DNA of 64,000 nt, from assembly GCA_900553815.1 (NCBI GenBank), contig USEY01000007.1:1-64000 (forward strand). The letters are read 5' to 3'. The position numbers and the translations under genes were made by a program. Positions 16,410 through 25,135 of the stretch are shown here, in pieces (the first letter of the stretch is position 1; each line of letters starts with the position of its first letter). Source of the DNA: an uncultured Bacteroides sp. Lineage in GTDB: Bacteria; Bacteroidota; Bacteroidia; Bacteroidales; Bacteroidaceae. Under the pieces are notes generated by a model that did not search any database, was not told the origin of the DNA, and worked only from the letters and a program-made list of their open reading frames with translations.

Positions 16410-16985
16410 ATGGCAGAACTTATGAATTATTTGGAAACCGAACGTCTTATTCTTCGTCCTTGGAGTGAGGATGATGCTGTTTCACTTTACCGCTATGCCA
16501 GTCATCCCGATATAGGTCCAATTGCAGGTTGGGCACCACATTCTTCAGTGGAGGATAGCCGGGAAGTCATCCGTACAATATTTTCTGCACCTGAAACCTA
16601 TGCGGTCGTATTGAAGGCTACTGGTGAACCGATAGGTAGCATTGGAGTGATGTTTAATGACGGTGTGCATAGTGCCACAATGGAAGAAGGCGATGCAGAG
16701 ATTGGTTATTGGATTGGTGTGCCTTATTGGGGACAGGGGTTGATTCCAGAAGCAGTACGTTGTCTGTTACGTCGTTGTTTTGAGGAATTGGCTATTACAA
16801 CGGTTTGGTGCGGGCATTATGATGGAAACCGACAATCACGTAGGGTAATGGAGAAATGTGGTTTTATTTTTCATCACACGGAGACCGGAAAAATGTCGCC
16901 ACTTGGCGATATTCGTACGGAGCATTTTTTGCGGTTGAAGCAAGAGGAATGGCGTAAACTTAATATGGAAGTTCGTGGGTGTTGA
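16410..16985 (+). CDS. GNAT acetyltransferase (RimJ/RimL-like)
   Basis: A 191-residue acetyl-CoA-dependent N-acetyltransferase. It opens with LETERLILRPWSEDDA, the standard N-terminus of RimJ/RimL-type GNATs. The acetyl-CoA pyrophosphate loop is IGVPYWGQGLIPEAVRCLL, and the later NRQSRRVMEKCGF matches motif B. Substrate could be a ribosomal protein N-terminus or a small molecule; the sequence does not decide. An alternative ATG at 16422 (MNYLETER) would fit the family equally well. It ends the small operon and is followed by a strong bidirectional terminator. Confidence 0.85.
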   Translation: MAELMNYLETERLILRPWSEDDAVSLYRYASHPDIGPIAGWAPHSSVEDSREVIRTIFSAPETYAVVLKATGEPIGSIGVMFNDGVHSATMEEGDAEIGYWIGVPYWGQGLIPEAVRCLLRRCFEELAITTVWCGHYDGNRQSRRVMEKCGFIFHHTETGKMSPLGDIRTEHFLRLKQEEWRKLNMEVRGC

Positions 16986-17049
16986 GGTATTTGAAATTTT
17001 TTAAGGAGTGTAGCATTGTCTGGATAGGCAGTGATTACGGGTATATGGA

Positions 17050-17106
17050 AAAAGGTTGTATCAAAGTGTTGAAATGTTTAATTTCTCATTTTTGATATAA
17101 CCTTTT
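17050..17106. terminator. Bidirectional terminator between convergent genes
   Basis: A 16-bp stem with one mismatch has arms at 17050-17065 and 17091-17106, with AAAAGG on one side and CCTTTT on the other, so both strands end in a T-rich flank. A weak inner GAAA/TTTC stem fills the 25-base loop. It separates the GNAT gene (plus) from the GNAT-like gene at 17128 (minus). Confidence 0.85.
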
Positions 17107-17127
17107 CTGTATCTTACAGCTAATAAT

Positions 17128-18264
17128 TTATTTTATCTCCTTGATGAACGCCCGGCGGCGCTTGTGCTGCTCGGTGCGGAAGTACTCCCATTGTGCCTGC
17201 ACCTTGCCGTTCAACTCCAGTTCGGGATTGCTTTCGGCATATTCGAAGCCCAGTTGCTGGTAGACGGGGATGAGGTCGGAGAAGAGCAGGGCATTGACAC
17301 CCTTGTTCTGGTATTCGGGTTTGACGGCTACCAGCAGCAGGTCGAGCATCTTGGCGCGACGCTTGAAGAAGAGGGCCTTGAGCAGGTAGTACCAGCCGAA
17401 GGGCAGCAACCGGCCATGTGACTTCTGCAACGCCTCGGAGAGAGAGGGCATGGAGATGCCTACGGCCACGAGTTTGTCGTCCTGGTCGGTGATGAGCGTC
17501 ACCATGCGCAGGTCGAGGATGGGCAGGTACATCTTGACGTACTGGTCAATCTGCCGCTGCGTCAGGGCCGAGTAGCCGTAGAGGGGCGTGTAGGCCTCGT
17601 TGATAAGCTCGAAGATGGCTTGGCCATAGTCGCGGGCAATCTGCTTGCTCGACGTGTATTTCTTTATTTTCAGATTATACTTGCGCTGGATGAGGTCGGA
17701 AATACGCTTGTGCTTGTCGGGGATGGCGTCGGGGATGTATATCTTGTATTCCACCCAGTCGGCATCTTTCTGGAAGCCCATGCGCTCCATGTGCTGCGGA
17801 TAGTAGGGATAGTTGTAGATGGTGGCCATGGTGCTCAGCTGGTCGAAACCTTCTACCAGCATGCCTTCGGCGTCCATGTCGGTGAAACCCAAGGGGCCGG
17901 TGATGTGTGTCATGCCCCGTTCCTTGCCCCATTGCTCTACGGTGCGGATGAGGGCATCGGACACTTCGGCATCGTCGGTAAAGTCTATCCAGCCGAAGCG
18001 AACCTCTTTCTTGTTCCACGTGTTGTTGGCCCGGTTGTTGATGATGGCGGCCACGCGGCCAACAAGTTTTCCATCTTTATAAGCCAGGAAATACTCGGCC
18101 TCACAGAACTCAAAGGCGGCATTCTTCTTCTTGTTGAAGGTGTTGAGCATGTCGTCATAGAGGTCGGGCACGGAGTAGGGATTATGTTTGTATAGTTCGT
18201 AGTTGAAGCGGATGAAACGCTTCAGTTCATGCTTTGTGGTAACTTTCTTGATGGTAACAGCCAT
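17128..18264 (-). CDS. GNAT-like N-acetyltransferase family protein
   Basis: A 378-residue cytoplasmic protein widespread in Bacteroidetes, annotated as GNAT family or hypothetical. Two GNAT-like parts can be seen: an N-terminal one (LAYKDGKLVGRVAAIIN and WGKERGMTHITGPLGF) and a C-terminal one (LLVAVKPEYQNKGVNALLFSDLIPVYQQLGFEYAESN) whose Q-x-KG segment corresponds to the acetyl-CoA loop. The substrate is unknown. I start it at 18264 (MAVTIKK), 12 bases inside an alternative at 18276, because the predicted transcript begins near 18283 and would leave almost no leader for the longer form. Confidence 0.75.
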   Translation of the reverse strand: MAVTIKKVTTKHELKRFIRFNYELYKHNPYSVPDLYDDMLNTFNKKKNAAFEFCEAEYFLAYKDGKLVGRVAAIINNRANNTWNKKEVRFGWIDFTDDAEVSDALIRTVEQWGKERGMTHITGPLGFTDMDAEGMLVEGFDQLSTMATIYNYPYYPQHMERMGFQKDADWVEYKIYIPDAIPDKHKRISDLIQRKYNLKIKKYTSSKQIARDYGQAIFELINEAYTPLYGYSALTQRQIDQYVKMYLPILDLRMVTLITDQDDKLVAVGISMPSLSEALQKSHGRLLPFGWYYLLKALFFKRRAKMLDLLLVAVKPEYQNKGVNALLFSDLIPVYQQLGFEYAESNPELELNGKVQAQWEYFRTEQHKRRRAFIKEIK

Positions 18265-18288
18265 GGTTGTTTGCATTGATTATGGGCG

Positions 18289-18321
18289 CAAAGATAACAC
18301 TAACTGACCACTTTAGCCAAA
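18289..18321 (-). promoter_or_regulatory. Bacteroides-type promoter
   Basis: On the minus strand TTTG (18321-18318), a 21-base spacer and TATCTTTG (18296-18289) match the consensus. It drives the GNAT-like gene ending at 17128 and sits between that gene and repeat family C. Confidence 0.75.
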
Positions 18322-18373
18322 TTTCGGGGCAAGTTTTTGCCATCCCGGGACGTACCTCGCATACCCGTGCGTC

Positions 18374-18467
18374 GGGGAGGGGCACCCCAGAGCAAATGGG
18401 GAGGAGCCTCCCATGATGTCTGGGAGGGACGTCCCGGAGTGTCAGGGAAGAACGCCCCGGAATGATG
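18374..18467. repeat. Repeat family C: GC-rich 23-24-bp hairpin units
   Basis: Four tandem units begin at 18374, 18398, 18422 and 18445 (24, 24, 23 and 23 bp). Each opens with a self-complementary core, GGGGAGGGGCACCCC, GGGGAGGAGCCTCCC, GGGAGGGACGTCCC and GGGAAGAACGCCCC, followed by an AT-richer spacer. Core sequence varies while the pairing is largely kept, which suggests selection on structure. A decayed copy may lie on each side. It lies between the antiporter stop (18483) and the next gene's promoter, so it is at the 3' end of the antiporter transcript. Confidence 0.75.
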
Positions 18468-18482
18468 GTGGAAAACGGGCCT

Positions 18483-19475
18483 CTACAGCGAGTAGATGAG
18501 CCAGGCTGTATAGCCCACGTAGCAGGCAATGAGGATGCTGCCTTCCACACGGGTAATGATGCGCTTGCCGAAGAATACGCCAAAGAGCCAGAGGAGTATG
18601 CTGGAGCCGACCATTACCAGAAGGTCGAGGTTGTTGATGCCGCCCAGGTGGAGCGGGGTGATGGAGGCCGAGCAGCCCAGTACGAAGAAGATGTTGAACA
18701 GGTTGCTGCCCACCACGTTGCCGATGGCTATCTCGGGGTTCTTCTTCAAGGCGGCTACGATGCTGGTGGCCAGTTCGGGCAGTGAGGTACCGCCGGCCAC
18801 GATGGTCAGTCCGATGACCGATTCGCTGACACCCAGCGTGCGGGCTATGCCGCTGGCGCCGTCTACAAAGAACTGTCCGCCATAGATAAGTCCGGCCAGG
18901 CCACCCACAATGTAGAGTGCCGACCGCCACAGGGGCATGTCCTTTATCTCCGTTTCCTCTTCGGCCGCCGGCACGGGGCTTTCTCCGTCCTGCGTGGCTG
19001 GTTGTGGATGGGGCTTGGCTATGGCGAAGGTGTAGCTCAGGAAGATGGCCATGAAGCAGAGCAGAATGAGTCCGTCGGTGATGCTGAGCACGTTTTCGCT
19101 GGTTTTGTCCAGTAAGATGTCGTTGCCCATCACCAGCAGGGCCAGGGAGGCCAGGATGCAGAGCGGTATTTCCTTGACCAGCGTATTGCGTTGCACTACG
19201 ATAGGGGCAAACATGGCTGTGCAGCCTACAATCATCAGGGCATTGAAGATGTTGCTGCCCACTACGTTGCCTATGGCAATGTCGGCACTGCCTTTGATGG
19301 CCGATGACACGCTGACTGCCAGTTCGGGGGCTGATGTGCCGAAGGCTACGATGGTAAGTCCGATGACGATGTTTGGAATGTGGAAGCGCTTGGCCACGGC
19401 AGAGGCTCCGTCGGTCAGTCCGTTGGCGCCCAGCAGGATGAGGAGGAGACCTCCGATGAGGAAGAGAATGTCCAT
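18483..19475 (-). CDS. Calcium/sodium antiporter, YrbG type
   Basis: A 330-residue inner-membrane antiporter of the CaCA superfamily with 10 predicted helices in two inverted halves. Each half carries the ion-binding alpha repeat: AFGTSAPELAVSVSSA with GNVVGSNIFNALMIVG in the first, and AGGTSLPELATSIVAALK with GNVVGSNLFNIFFVLG in the second, with both key Glu residues present. An acidic loop of about 30 residues (QDGESPVPAAEEETE) joins the halves. It is a single gene. A -7 box (minus TATCTTTG, 19514-19507) lies 30 bases upstream, and a 14-bp hairpin terminator for the preceding gene lies further up. Confidence 0.92.
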   Translation of the reverse strand: MDILFLIGGLLLILLGANGLTDGASAVAKRFHIPNIVIGLTIVAFGTSAPELAVSVSSAIKGSADIAIGNVVGSNIFNALMIVGCTAMFAPIVVQRNTLVKEIPLCILASLALLVMGNDILLDKTSENVLSITDGLILLCFMAIFLSYTFAIAKPHPQPATQDGESPVPAAEEETEIKDMPLWRSALYIVGGLAGLIYGGQFFVDGASGIARTLGVSESVIGLTIVAGGTSLPELATSIVAALKKNPEIAIGNVVGSNLFNIFFVLGCSASITPLHLGGINNLDLLVMVGSSILLWLFGVFFGKRIITRVEGSILIACYVGYTAWLIYSL

Positions 19476-19556
19476 GCTTATAAATGTGTTAATGGTTTTA
19501 GTGGCACAAAGATAGGAATTAATGGTGAATGGTGGGTGATAAATATCAAATGATAA

Positions 19557-19594
19557 ATGGCAGACAGCGGTTTTCTGTGTCCGCTGTCTGCCAT
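19557..19594 (-). terminator. Terminator after the metallophosphatase gene
   Basis: A perfect 14-bp stem, arms 19557-19570 and 19581-19594 built on GGCAGACAGCGG, encloses a 10-base loop. On the minus strand it is followed by a T-rich stretch (TTTATCATTTG). It lies 21 bases past the phosphatase stop. Confidence 0.8.
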
Positions 19595-19615
19595 TCGTGG
19601 ATGTTGTGATGTATG

Positions 19616-20554
19616 TTATTTGTTGCGCGTTACTGTGTGCAGCACCTTGCCAGTCTTGTCAATCATGCGCAGCTCCAGTGTCTTGGGTGTGGCCGAGATG
19701 ATGGAGAATCCCGGTTCGGGGCTACAGAACTGAGTACCCTCGATGGGGTTTACCTTGCGGCTGAGTGAACCGCTGGAGTTGGTCACATAGTCAATGTCGC
19801 TGCCTTTGACGCGTACGTGCTGGAAGTTGTGGATGTGTCCGCAGACGTACATGTCTACCTTATGCTTGCGCAAGATGGGGTCTACACGCTGTTGCATGTT
19901 CTGGCGTTCGATTTCGTCTTTCGGAGTCTCGGCGTAGATGGGATGATGGCCTACTACAATCACCCAGTCTTCCTTGGCCGATGCCAGTACGCCGTCCAGC
20001 CATTGCAGTTGGGCGTCGATGTCTTGCAGGCAAGCATCGGGATATTTGTCGCTTTCCTGGCGATACTTGTCGATGAGGGGTGTGGTGTCCAGCCATACGA
20101 TGCGTACGGTGGTGCCTTCTTCGTTGAATGCCTTGGTGTAGTAGCGGGCAGGCATTGTCCAGCGGCGGCTGACGCGGGCATAGTCGAGCACAGCCTGTGT
20201 GTTGCCGCGGTATTCGTGGTTGCCACATATGGGATACCAGTCAATCATCAGTTCGGGATGGCTGTAGATAAGTTCGTAGTTGGTCATCCACAGGGGATCA
20301 TCTACCGAGCGGACGCCTTCGAAGTGGTGCACGTCGCCGGCGGCAATGACAAACTCGGGGCCTACTTCTTCGGCCATCTCGCCCATCAGTTCGGCTATGG
20401 GCTTCTGGTCATAGTAGCCGTTACGGCCCAGGTCGTTGGCCACGTACATGTTGAACTTATCGTCGTAGACCGAGTAGTCTATCTTGTTTTGGGCAACAGC
20501 CCACTGGCCCATCAGGGCGAGAGTAAGCAACAGGAATAGTTTCTTCATTTTCAT
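19616..20554 (-). CDS. Secreted metallophosphoesterase, purple-acid-phosphatase-like
   Basis: A 312-residue exported calcineurin-fold phosphatase. After a signal peptide (MKMKKLFLLLTLALMGQWAVAQ) the metal-binding motifs appear in order: ANDLGRNGYYD, AAGDVHHFEG, ICGNHEYRG, VVGHHPIY and CGHIHNFQH. The layout is closest to the low-molecular-weight purple acid phosphatase group (ACP5/TRAP-like). In place of the usual GDxG first motif it reads NDLG. It lies 209 bases downstream of a TonB-dependent receptor gene on the same strand, with a hairpin (20666-20704) and a possible own -7 box (minus TAGCTTTG, 20617-20610) between. The pair may free and take up a phosphorylated or iron-phosphate ligand, but this is inferred from position only. 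Confidence 0.85.
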   Translation of the reverse strand: MKMKKLFLLLTLALMGQWAVAQNKIDYSVYDDKFNMYVANDLGRNGYYDQKPIAELMGEMAEEVGPEFVIAAGDVHHFEGVRSVDDPLWMTNYELIYSHPELMIDWYPICGNHEYRGNTQAVLDYARVSRRWTMPARYYTKAFNEEGTTVRIVWLDTTPLIDKYRQESDKYPDACLQDIDAQLQWLDGVLASAKEDWVIVVGHHPIYAETPKDEIERQNMQQRVDPILRKHKVDMYVCGHIHNFQHVRVKGSDIDYVTNSSGSLSRKVNPIEGTQFCSPEPGFSIISATPKTLELRMIDKTGKVLHTVTRNK

Positions 20555-20665
20555 TGTTTTTTTATTTATTGTTTTGTTTCTATGGTTGGATGCTTGTCCT
20601 TTCGGGGAGCAAAGCTAATTCTTCTTTTGGGAATGAATCTGGAACGGGACTTGGTGAACGCATGA

Positions 20666-20704
20666 GAAAGCCCGGCCTGCAACGTTGCTTGCAGGTGGGC
20701 TTTC
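20666..20704 (-). terminator. Strong hairpin between the TonB receptor and phosphatase genes
   Basis: GAAAGCCC plus CCTGCAA (20666-20682, two-base bulge) pairs with TTGCAGG plus GGGCTTTC (20689-20704). On the minus strand the stem ends in GGGCTTTCTC, a modest T-run. It may end or attenuate the receptor transcript before the phosphatase, or stabilise the upstream mRNA. Confidence 0.6.
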
Positions 20705-20763
20705 ATAGTGCAGATTCATGTAACCAATGTCCGGTTGTGTCTACGGCAGGTTGTCGGCATCAA

Positions 20764-23568
20764 TTAGAAGTTAATCTTGAAACCGGCATTGACGCGTACA
20801 CCGTAGTATTCAGCCTGCATGGAGCGGTCGGGTGTGCCCTGATAGTAGCGCAGGGGCTGGTTCAGCAGGTTGGTTGCCTCGGCATAGAAAGTGGTTTTGA
20901 ACTTCTTGCCGAATGTGTAGCTGGCGTTTACGTCCATGTAGTTCACTTTGTCGTAGTAGCGGTCGTAGAAGGCTTCTTCGCCTACTTCGTCGATGAAGTC
21001 GCTGGCAAAGTTGTAAGAGAGACGCACGTTGAAACCGGCCTTGTCAAAGTAGAGCGAGGCGTTGGCAGTGTGCTCGGGCGAGCCGGGCATGCGGAGCTCT
21101 TCGTTCTCGCGGCCTTCGAAGTTGAAGTTCTTCACCTTGCTGTAGGTGTACGTGTAGTTTCCGTAGAAGCCGATGCACTTCAGTGCCGGGGCAATGAAAC
21201 CGAAGTCGCGCTGGTAGGCTACCTCAACACCCAGTACGTCAGCGTCGCCGGCATTGCGGGGCTGGGTCAGCAGGTCGTAGGTGTGGCCGTTGTAGGTGTA
21301 GTTGGTGATGCGCTGGTCTACGATGAAGTCGTTGATTTTCTTGTAGAACAGACCGGCGCTGACCAGACCGATGCTCTTGAAGTAGTATTCGGCGCTGAGG
21401 TCGAAGTTGTAGCTCAGGGTCGGGGTCAGGTTCGGGTTACCCATCTCCAGTTCGTTGTCGCTGCTCTTCACTACCACGTTGGGTATAAGGTTAGAGTATT
21501 TGGGGCGTGCGATAGTGTTGGTGAACGAAGCGCGTACTTTCAGGTCGTCGTTGACATCGTATTTCAGCAGCAGTGAGGGCAGCACGTTGATGTAGCTGTC
21601 GGTATATTCGCCCGTGGGGTCAAGGCTTTCTTTGATGCCCTGGTCTTTGTCTTTTTCGGTGTAAATCCAGCCGCTGTAGCGCAGGTGAGTGTTCTCCAGA
21701 CGTACGCCGGCCATGAGGTTCCAGCGTTTGCCCAGTTGCTGGTCGAAGCGGATGTATCCGGCGCTTACGGTCTCGTGTGCCTTGAAGTTGCCGCCCTCTT
21801 CCTCCAGGTTCTCTTCGCCTTCAAACTTGCTGCTGTCGCTGAAGGGCAGGCTTCCCAGGAATTCCTTGGTGAAGGCGTCGCCTACTTTATATCGGTCGCC
21901 GGCCATGTATCCGTCGCGGTTCTGGTTCTGCAGGTGAGCCAGAGCGTCGGCCATGAAGGTGCTTTCGTAGTCACCGGTCGGTTCGTAGTCGTAGAAGGTC
22001 ACGTCTTTGCGTTTGTCCTTGTCCACAATCTTGGCTCCGAATTTCAGCTTGTTGCCAAACTTGCCCTTGGCCAGCGGAAGTTCGAAGTTGAGGCTGAACT
22101 TCAGGTCTTTCTCCTTGATGTCCTCGAAGCTTTCGGTCAGTTCGTCCAGGCCGTAGTCGTCGGCGTTCATCACCAGTTCGTCAGCGTTGAGGGCCGACAT
22201 GTAGGGGCGGCGGATGTCGCTCCAGTCGGTGTTCATGGCCACGCCTTCGCGGTTGAAGCCGATGTAGCGTTCGTTAGGACGTTTCTCGCCGGCTTGTGCG
22301 TAAGAGGCTTTCCAGTCCATCTCCAGCGGGCCGAAGAGGTGCTCACCACCCAGCGTGAAGTCCATGGTGCGCTGCTGCTCCAGGCGGGCGTTGCGGTTGT
22401 TGGGTGTGCCGCCTTTGGTCTGGTAGATGACTTCGTATTCGTTGGCCGTATCGTCGTCCCACTTGTAAGTGGTGCGGTAGCGGTTTTCCCAGTCGTTGCG
22501 GTTGTTGAAGATACCCTTGAAGTCAATCTTGTGGTTGGGGTTGATTTCCCAGTCCAGGGCCAGTGAGTAGCTCTGGCGTTCGCGGGTCACGTAGTACTGG
22601 CGTATTTCGTATTCGTCTATCACCACTTCGCCGTCGTCGTTCTTCTCGTAGGCCATTTCCACGTCGTCGCTGCCGGCGGGGTTGTTCTGGTACGATGCAG
22701 AGAGCATCAGGCCCAGCTTGTCGTTGAAGAAGCGGTCGCCGTAGGTGAAGCCCAGGTTCAGGGCAGCCTTGCCGCTTACCCAGTTGTAGCCTGTTCCGGC
22801 CGTGGCGGCAATGGTGCGCTTGTAGGGCGAGTTCTTGGTGACGAGGTTGATGCTGCCGCCTATGGCGTCGGCATCCATATCAGGTGTTACGACCTTGTTC
22901 ACCTCGATGGTCTGAATCATGTCGGCAGGGATAAGGTCGAGCTGCACGTTGCGTGTGTCGCCTTCGGCCGAGGGAACGCGGTTGCCGTTGATGGTCACTG
23001 AGCTGAGGTCGGCACTCGTACCACGCACTTGTCCGAAGCGGGCTTCGCCCTGGTCATACTGCACGTTGATACCGCTGATGCGCTTCAGTGCATCGCCGAT
23101 GTTTGAGTCGGGGAACTTGCCCACCTGGTCGGCCGATACCACGTTGGTGATACCCAGGTTGCTGCGTTGTGAGTTGATGGCGCGGCGTTGGCCCTGGAAA
23201 GCGCCTCCTACTACTACTTCTTGCAGTTCAAGGCCTTCGTTCAGCATGACGTCTTTGTCCAGAGTTTTTCCTTCGGGGATGGTGATTTTCAGTTCTACGG
23301 GAGCATAGCCCACGTAGGTCACCTTTACTGTATAGGTTCCCGGGTCAAGGTTGGAGAAAGTGTAGAAGCCGTTGACGTCGCTCGTGACGCCTGTGTGAAG
23401 TTTCTCAATGTAGATTGAAGCACCCGGGAGGGCTTGCTTGGTGTTGTCGATAATGCGGCCGCGGATAGCTCCTTTGGCCTCATTGGCAGTTTCGTCAGCC
23501 TGCATGGGGTTGGCGGTAGCAGTCAAAAATAGAAAAGAATAAATCAATCCTTTTACAATCTGTTTCAT
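20764..23568 (-). CDS. TonB-dependent outer-membrane receptor
   Basis: A 934-residue outer-membrane receptor. From MKQIVKGL at 23568 there is a signal peptide ending near PMQA, a carboxypeptidase-regulatory-like beta domain (GAIRGRIIDNTKQALPGAS...GFYTFSNLDPGTY) at about 35-115, a plug domain (DQVGKFPDSNIGDALKRISG; VRGTSADLSSVTING; EVNKVVTPDMDADAIGG) and a 22-strand-type barrel ending in phenylalanine. The 'DMDADAIGG' plug belongs to the branch often named TonB-Xanth-Caul rather than SusC. No SusD partner lies nearby, so the ligand is probably not a classical SusCD glycan. A longer frame to 23667 was rejected because it buries the signal. A -7 box (minus TACTTTTG) lies at 23606-23599. Confidence 0.92.
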   Translation of the reverse strand: MKQIVKGLIYSFLFLTATANPMQADETANEAKGAIRGRIIDNTKQALPGASIYIEKLHTGVTSDVNGFYTFSNLDPGTYTVKVTYVGYAPVELKITIPEGKTLDKDVMLNEGLELQEVVVGGAFQGQRRAINSQRSNLGITNVVSADQVGKFPDSNIGDALKRISGINVQYDQGEARFGQVRGTSADLSSVTINGNRVPSAEGDTRNVQLDLIPADMIQTIEVNKVVTPDMDADAIGGSINLVTKNSPYKRTIAATAGTGYNWVSGKAALNLGFTYGDRFFNDKLGLMLSASYQNNPAGSDDVEMAYEKNDDGEVVIDEYEIRQYYVTRERQSYSLALDWEINPNHKIDFKGIFNNRNDWENRYRTTYKWDDDTANEYEVIYQTKGGTPNNRNARLEQQRTMDFTLGGEHLFGPLEMDWKASYAQAGEKRPNERYIGFNREGVAMNTDWSDIRRPYMSALNADELVMNADDYGLDELTESFEDIKEKDLKFSLNFELPLAKGKFGNKLKFGAKIVDKDKRKDVTFYDYEPTGDYESTFMADALAHLQNQNRDGYMAGDRYKVGDAFTKEFLGSLPFSDSSKFEGEENLEEEGGNFKAHETVSAGYIRFDQQLGKRWNLMAGVRLENTHLRYSGWIYTEKDKDQGIKESLDPTGEYTDSYINVLPSLLLKYDVNDDLKVRASFTNTIARPKYSNLIPNVVVKSSDNELEMGNPNLTPTLSYNFDLSAEYYFKSIGLVSAGLFYKKINDFIVDQRITNYTYNGHTYDLLTQPRNAGDADVLGVEVAYQRDFGFIAPALKCIGFYGNYTYTYSKVKNFNFEGRENEELRMPGSPEHTANASLYFDKAGFNVRLSYNFASDFIDEVGEEAFYDRYYDKVNYMDVNASYTFGKKFKTTFYAEATNLLNQPLRYYQGTPDRSMQAEYYGVRVNAGFKINF

Positions 23569-23694
23569 ACCTGTTTTTTTACTGTTATTATTTCGCCGCA
23601 AAAGTACAGGTATGGGGTTACGCGCACTTTGCAAGTCTTTGAAGATGGCGTAACAAAGATGTTGCAAAGAGATTACAAACTGCCGATTGGTGGC

Positions 23695-24894
23695 CTATGG
23701 CTTGCTGCACCTGATGAGCACCTTCTGTCCGTCGGCCAAGGTGGTGGCAAACAGATAGATATTGCCTCCTTCGCTCAGTTTCAGCCGTTTGCGCAGCTCG
23801 GCTACCGAGTTGGGAAAGTTGCGTACGGTCAGGTTGGCCTTCTTTTCGCCTTTCAGCAGCTCCTTGATCTCGCGTTTGCCAAAGCCGCTCCAGCCATCTA
23901 TGCGGAAGGTGCGGCCGGGGAATTCTTCGACCTGCGTATCCGAGGTGTAGAGGTGGCTGTTGGGGTGCAGTTTCTCTACCTTATATATAGAGGCCAGGCT
24001 GCGGAAAGCACCAGCCTTGAGCAGGGCGGCATGGGGCTCGTAGAGGTAGGCGCGGGGTGTGTCGGCATAAATGCAAGGAGCATTCTGTTCCTCCTGTCGG
24101 CTGAAGGTGAAGACGTTGGCTGCGGCTGGCAGGTTGACGCAGCAGATGGGCACCTCGTCGGGCTGCAAGGCGGCGTCGGCCGCAAGCACCAGCAGCAGTT
24201 CCTTGCATTCGCCACCTACGGCCACTACATGAGCCTGCACCACGTACTTCAGCGTGTGCAAAGCCTGCGCCAGGTCGAGCATGGGCGACAGTTTCAGCAG
24301 TACTCGTCTGGCCTTGGCCAGCAGCAGCGGTTCCAGCAGGGCGGCGTCGGGCTCGCAGTCGGCTATGGCCACAGTCTTGCCGCCGTGTCCGTCGCGTCGG
24401 GCGGGGTCGAGGAAGAGCCAGCTGACTGGCTCCATGCCTTGCAGGTATTCGGTGGCATCGGCCTGGTGGACGGTGGCGTGCTTCAGTCCGAGGAGCGGAA
24501 AGTTGTGGCGAGCCAGTTCGCACAGTATTTCCTGGCGTTCCACGTAGTCAGCCCGTTCAAACTCGGCAGCCAGTGCGCTGAAGTCTATGCCGAAACCTCC
24601 CGTCAGGTCAGTCAGGCTATGGCGTTCGCCTCCTGCCTGCGCCACGATGGCAGCCTTGTAGTCGGCAGTTAGTTCTGACGAGCACTGTTCCATGGACAGG
24701 TGGGGTGGGTAGAGGATGCCGTCGGTGGCAGCCCAGGTGGGTATCTTGGTGCGTGCGGCTTGCCAGCCGGCAATCTGTGTGACAGCGGCAGGCATGTCTA
24801 CGCCCGGGTGCCGTCCGGCTTGCAAGGGCAGCGAGCTGACGTTGTCGGTGCGGTGAAGTCGGATGAACTGTAGGGTTTCTTTGGTCAGCGTCAT
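23695..24894 (-). CDS. Class I SAM-dependent methyltransferase with THUMP-like domain
   Basis: A 399-residue protein found as a single copy in Bacteroidetes. The Rossmann motif I reads LTDLTGGFGIDFSALA, followed by the acidic motif ADYVERQE, and the catalytic motif IV is LFLDPARRDGHGG. The C-terminal 80 residues (FRIDGWSGFGKREIKELLKGEKKANLTVRNFPNSVAELRKRL, quoted in part) correspond to the THUMP-like domain. The DPAR motif and THUMP-like end suggest an RNA methyltransferase, but the target base is not known. A -7 box (minus TAATTTTG, 24973-24966) lies upstream. It is followed on the same strand by the TonB receptor's promoter region. Confidence 0.8.
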   Translation of the reverse strand: MTLTKETLQFIRLHRTDNVSSLPLQAGRHPGVDMPAAVTQIAGWQAARTKIPTWAATDGILYPPHLSMEQCSSELTADYKAAIVAQAGGERHSLTDLTGGFGIDFSALAAEFERADYVERQEILCELARHNFPLLGLKHATVHQADATEYLQGMEPVSWLFLDPARRDGHGGKTVAIADCEPDAALLEPLLLAKARRVLLKLSPMLDLAQALHTLKYVVQAHVVAVGGECKELLLVLAADAALQPDEVPICCVNLPAAANVFTFSRQEEQNAPCIYADTPRAYLYEPHAALLKAGAFRSLASIYKVEKLHPNSHLYTSDTQVEEFPGRTFRIDGWSGFGKREIKELLKGEKKANLTVRNFPNSVAELRKRLKLSEGGNIYLFATTLADGQKVLIRCSKP

Positions 24895-25135
24895 AGGTTC
24901 TTAGGAGATATGGCAGGCATGCTTGCACTTCCCGTTTTGGAACGGTGCAGCGTGCCCTTTTTCTGCAAAATTAAGATTTATTCTTCAGCTGCAAAAAGAT
25001 TCTTTTGTCTTTGTCTCAGCAGGCTGCGGCTCTTACGTGCAAGAGTATGGTTTGTCTTTTATTGAATGTGGACGACTTGGCCTGGTGGAGCGGTCTGCCG
25101 AAGCGGAAGAAATAACAATATCCCATTTTTCTCGA

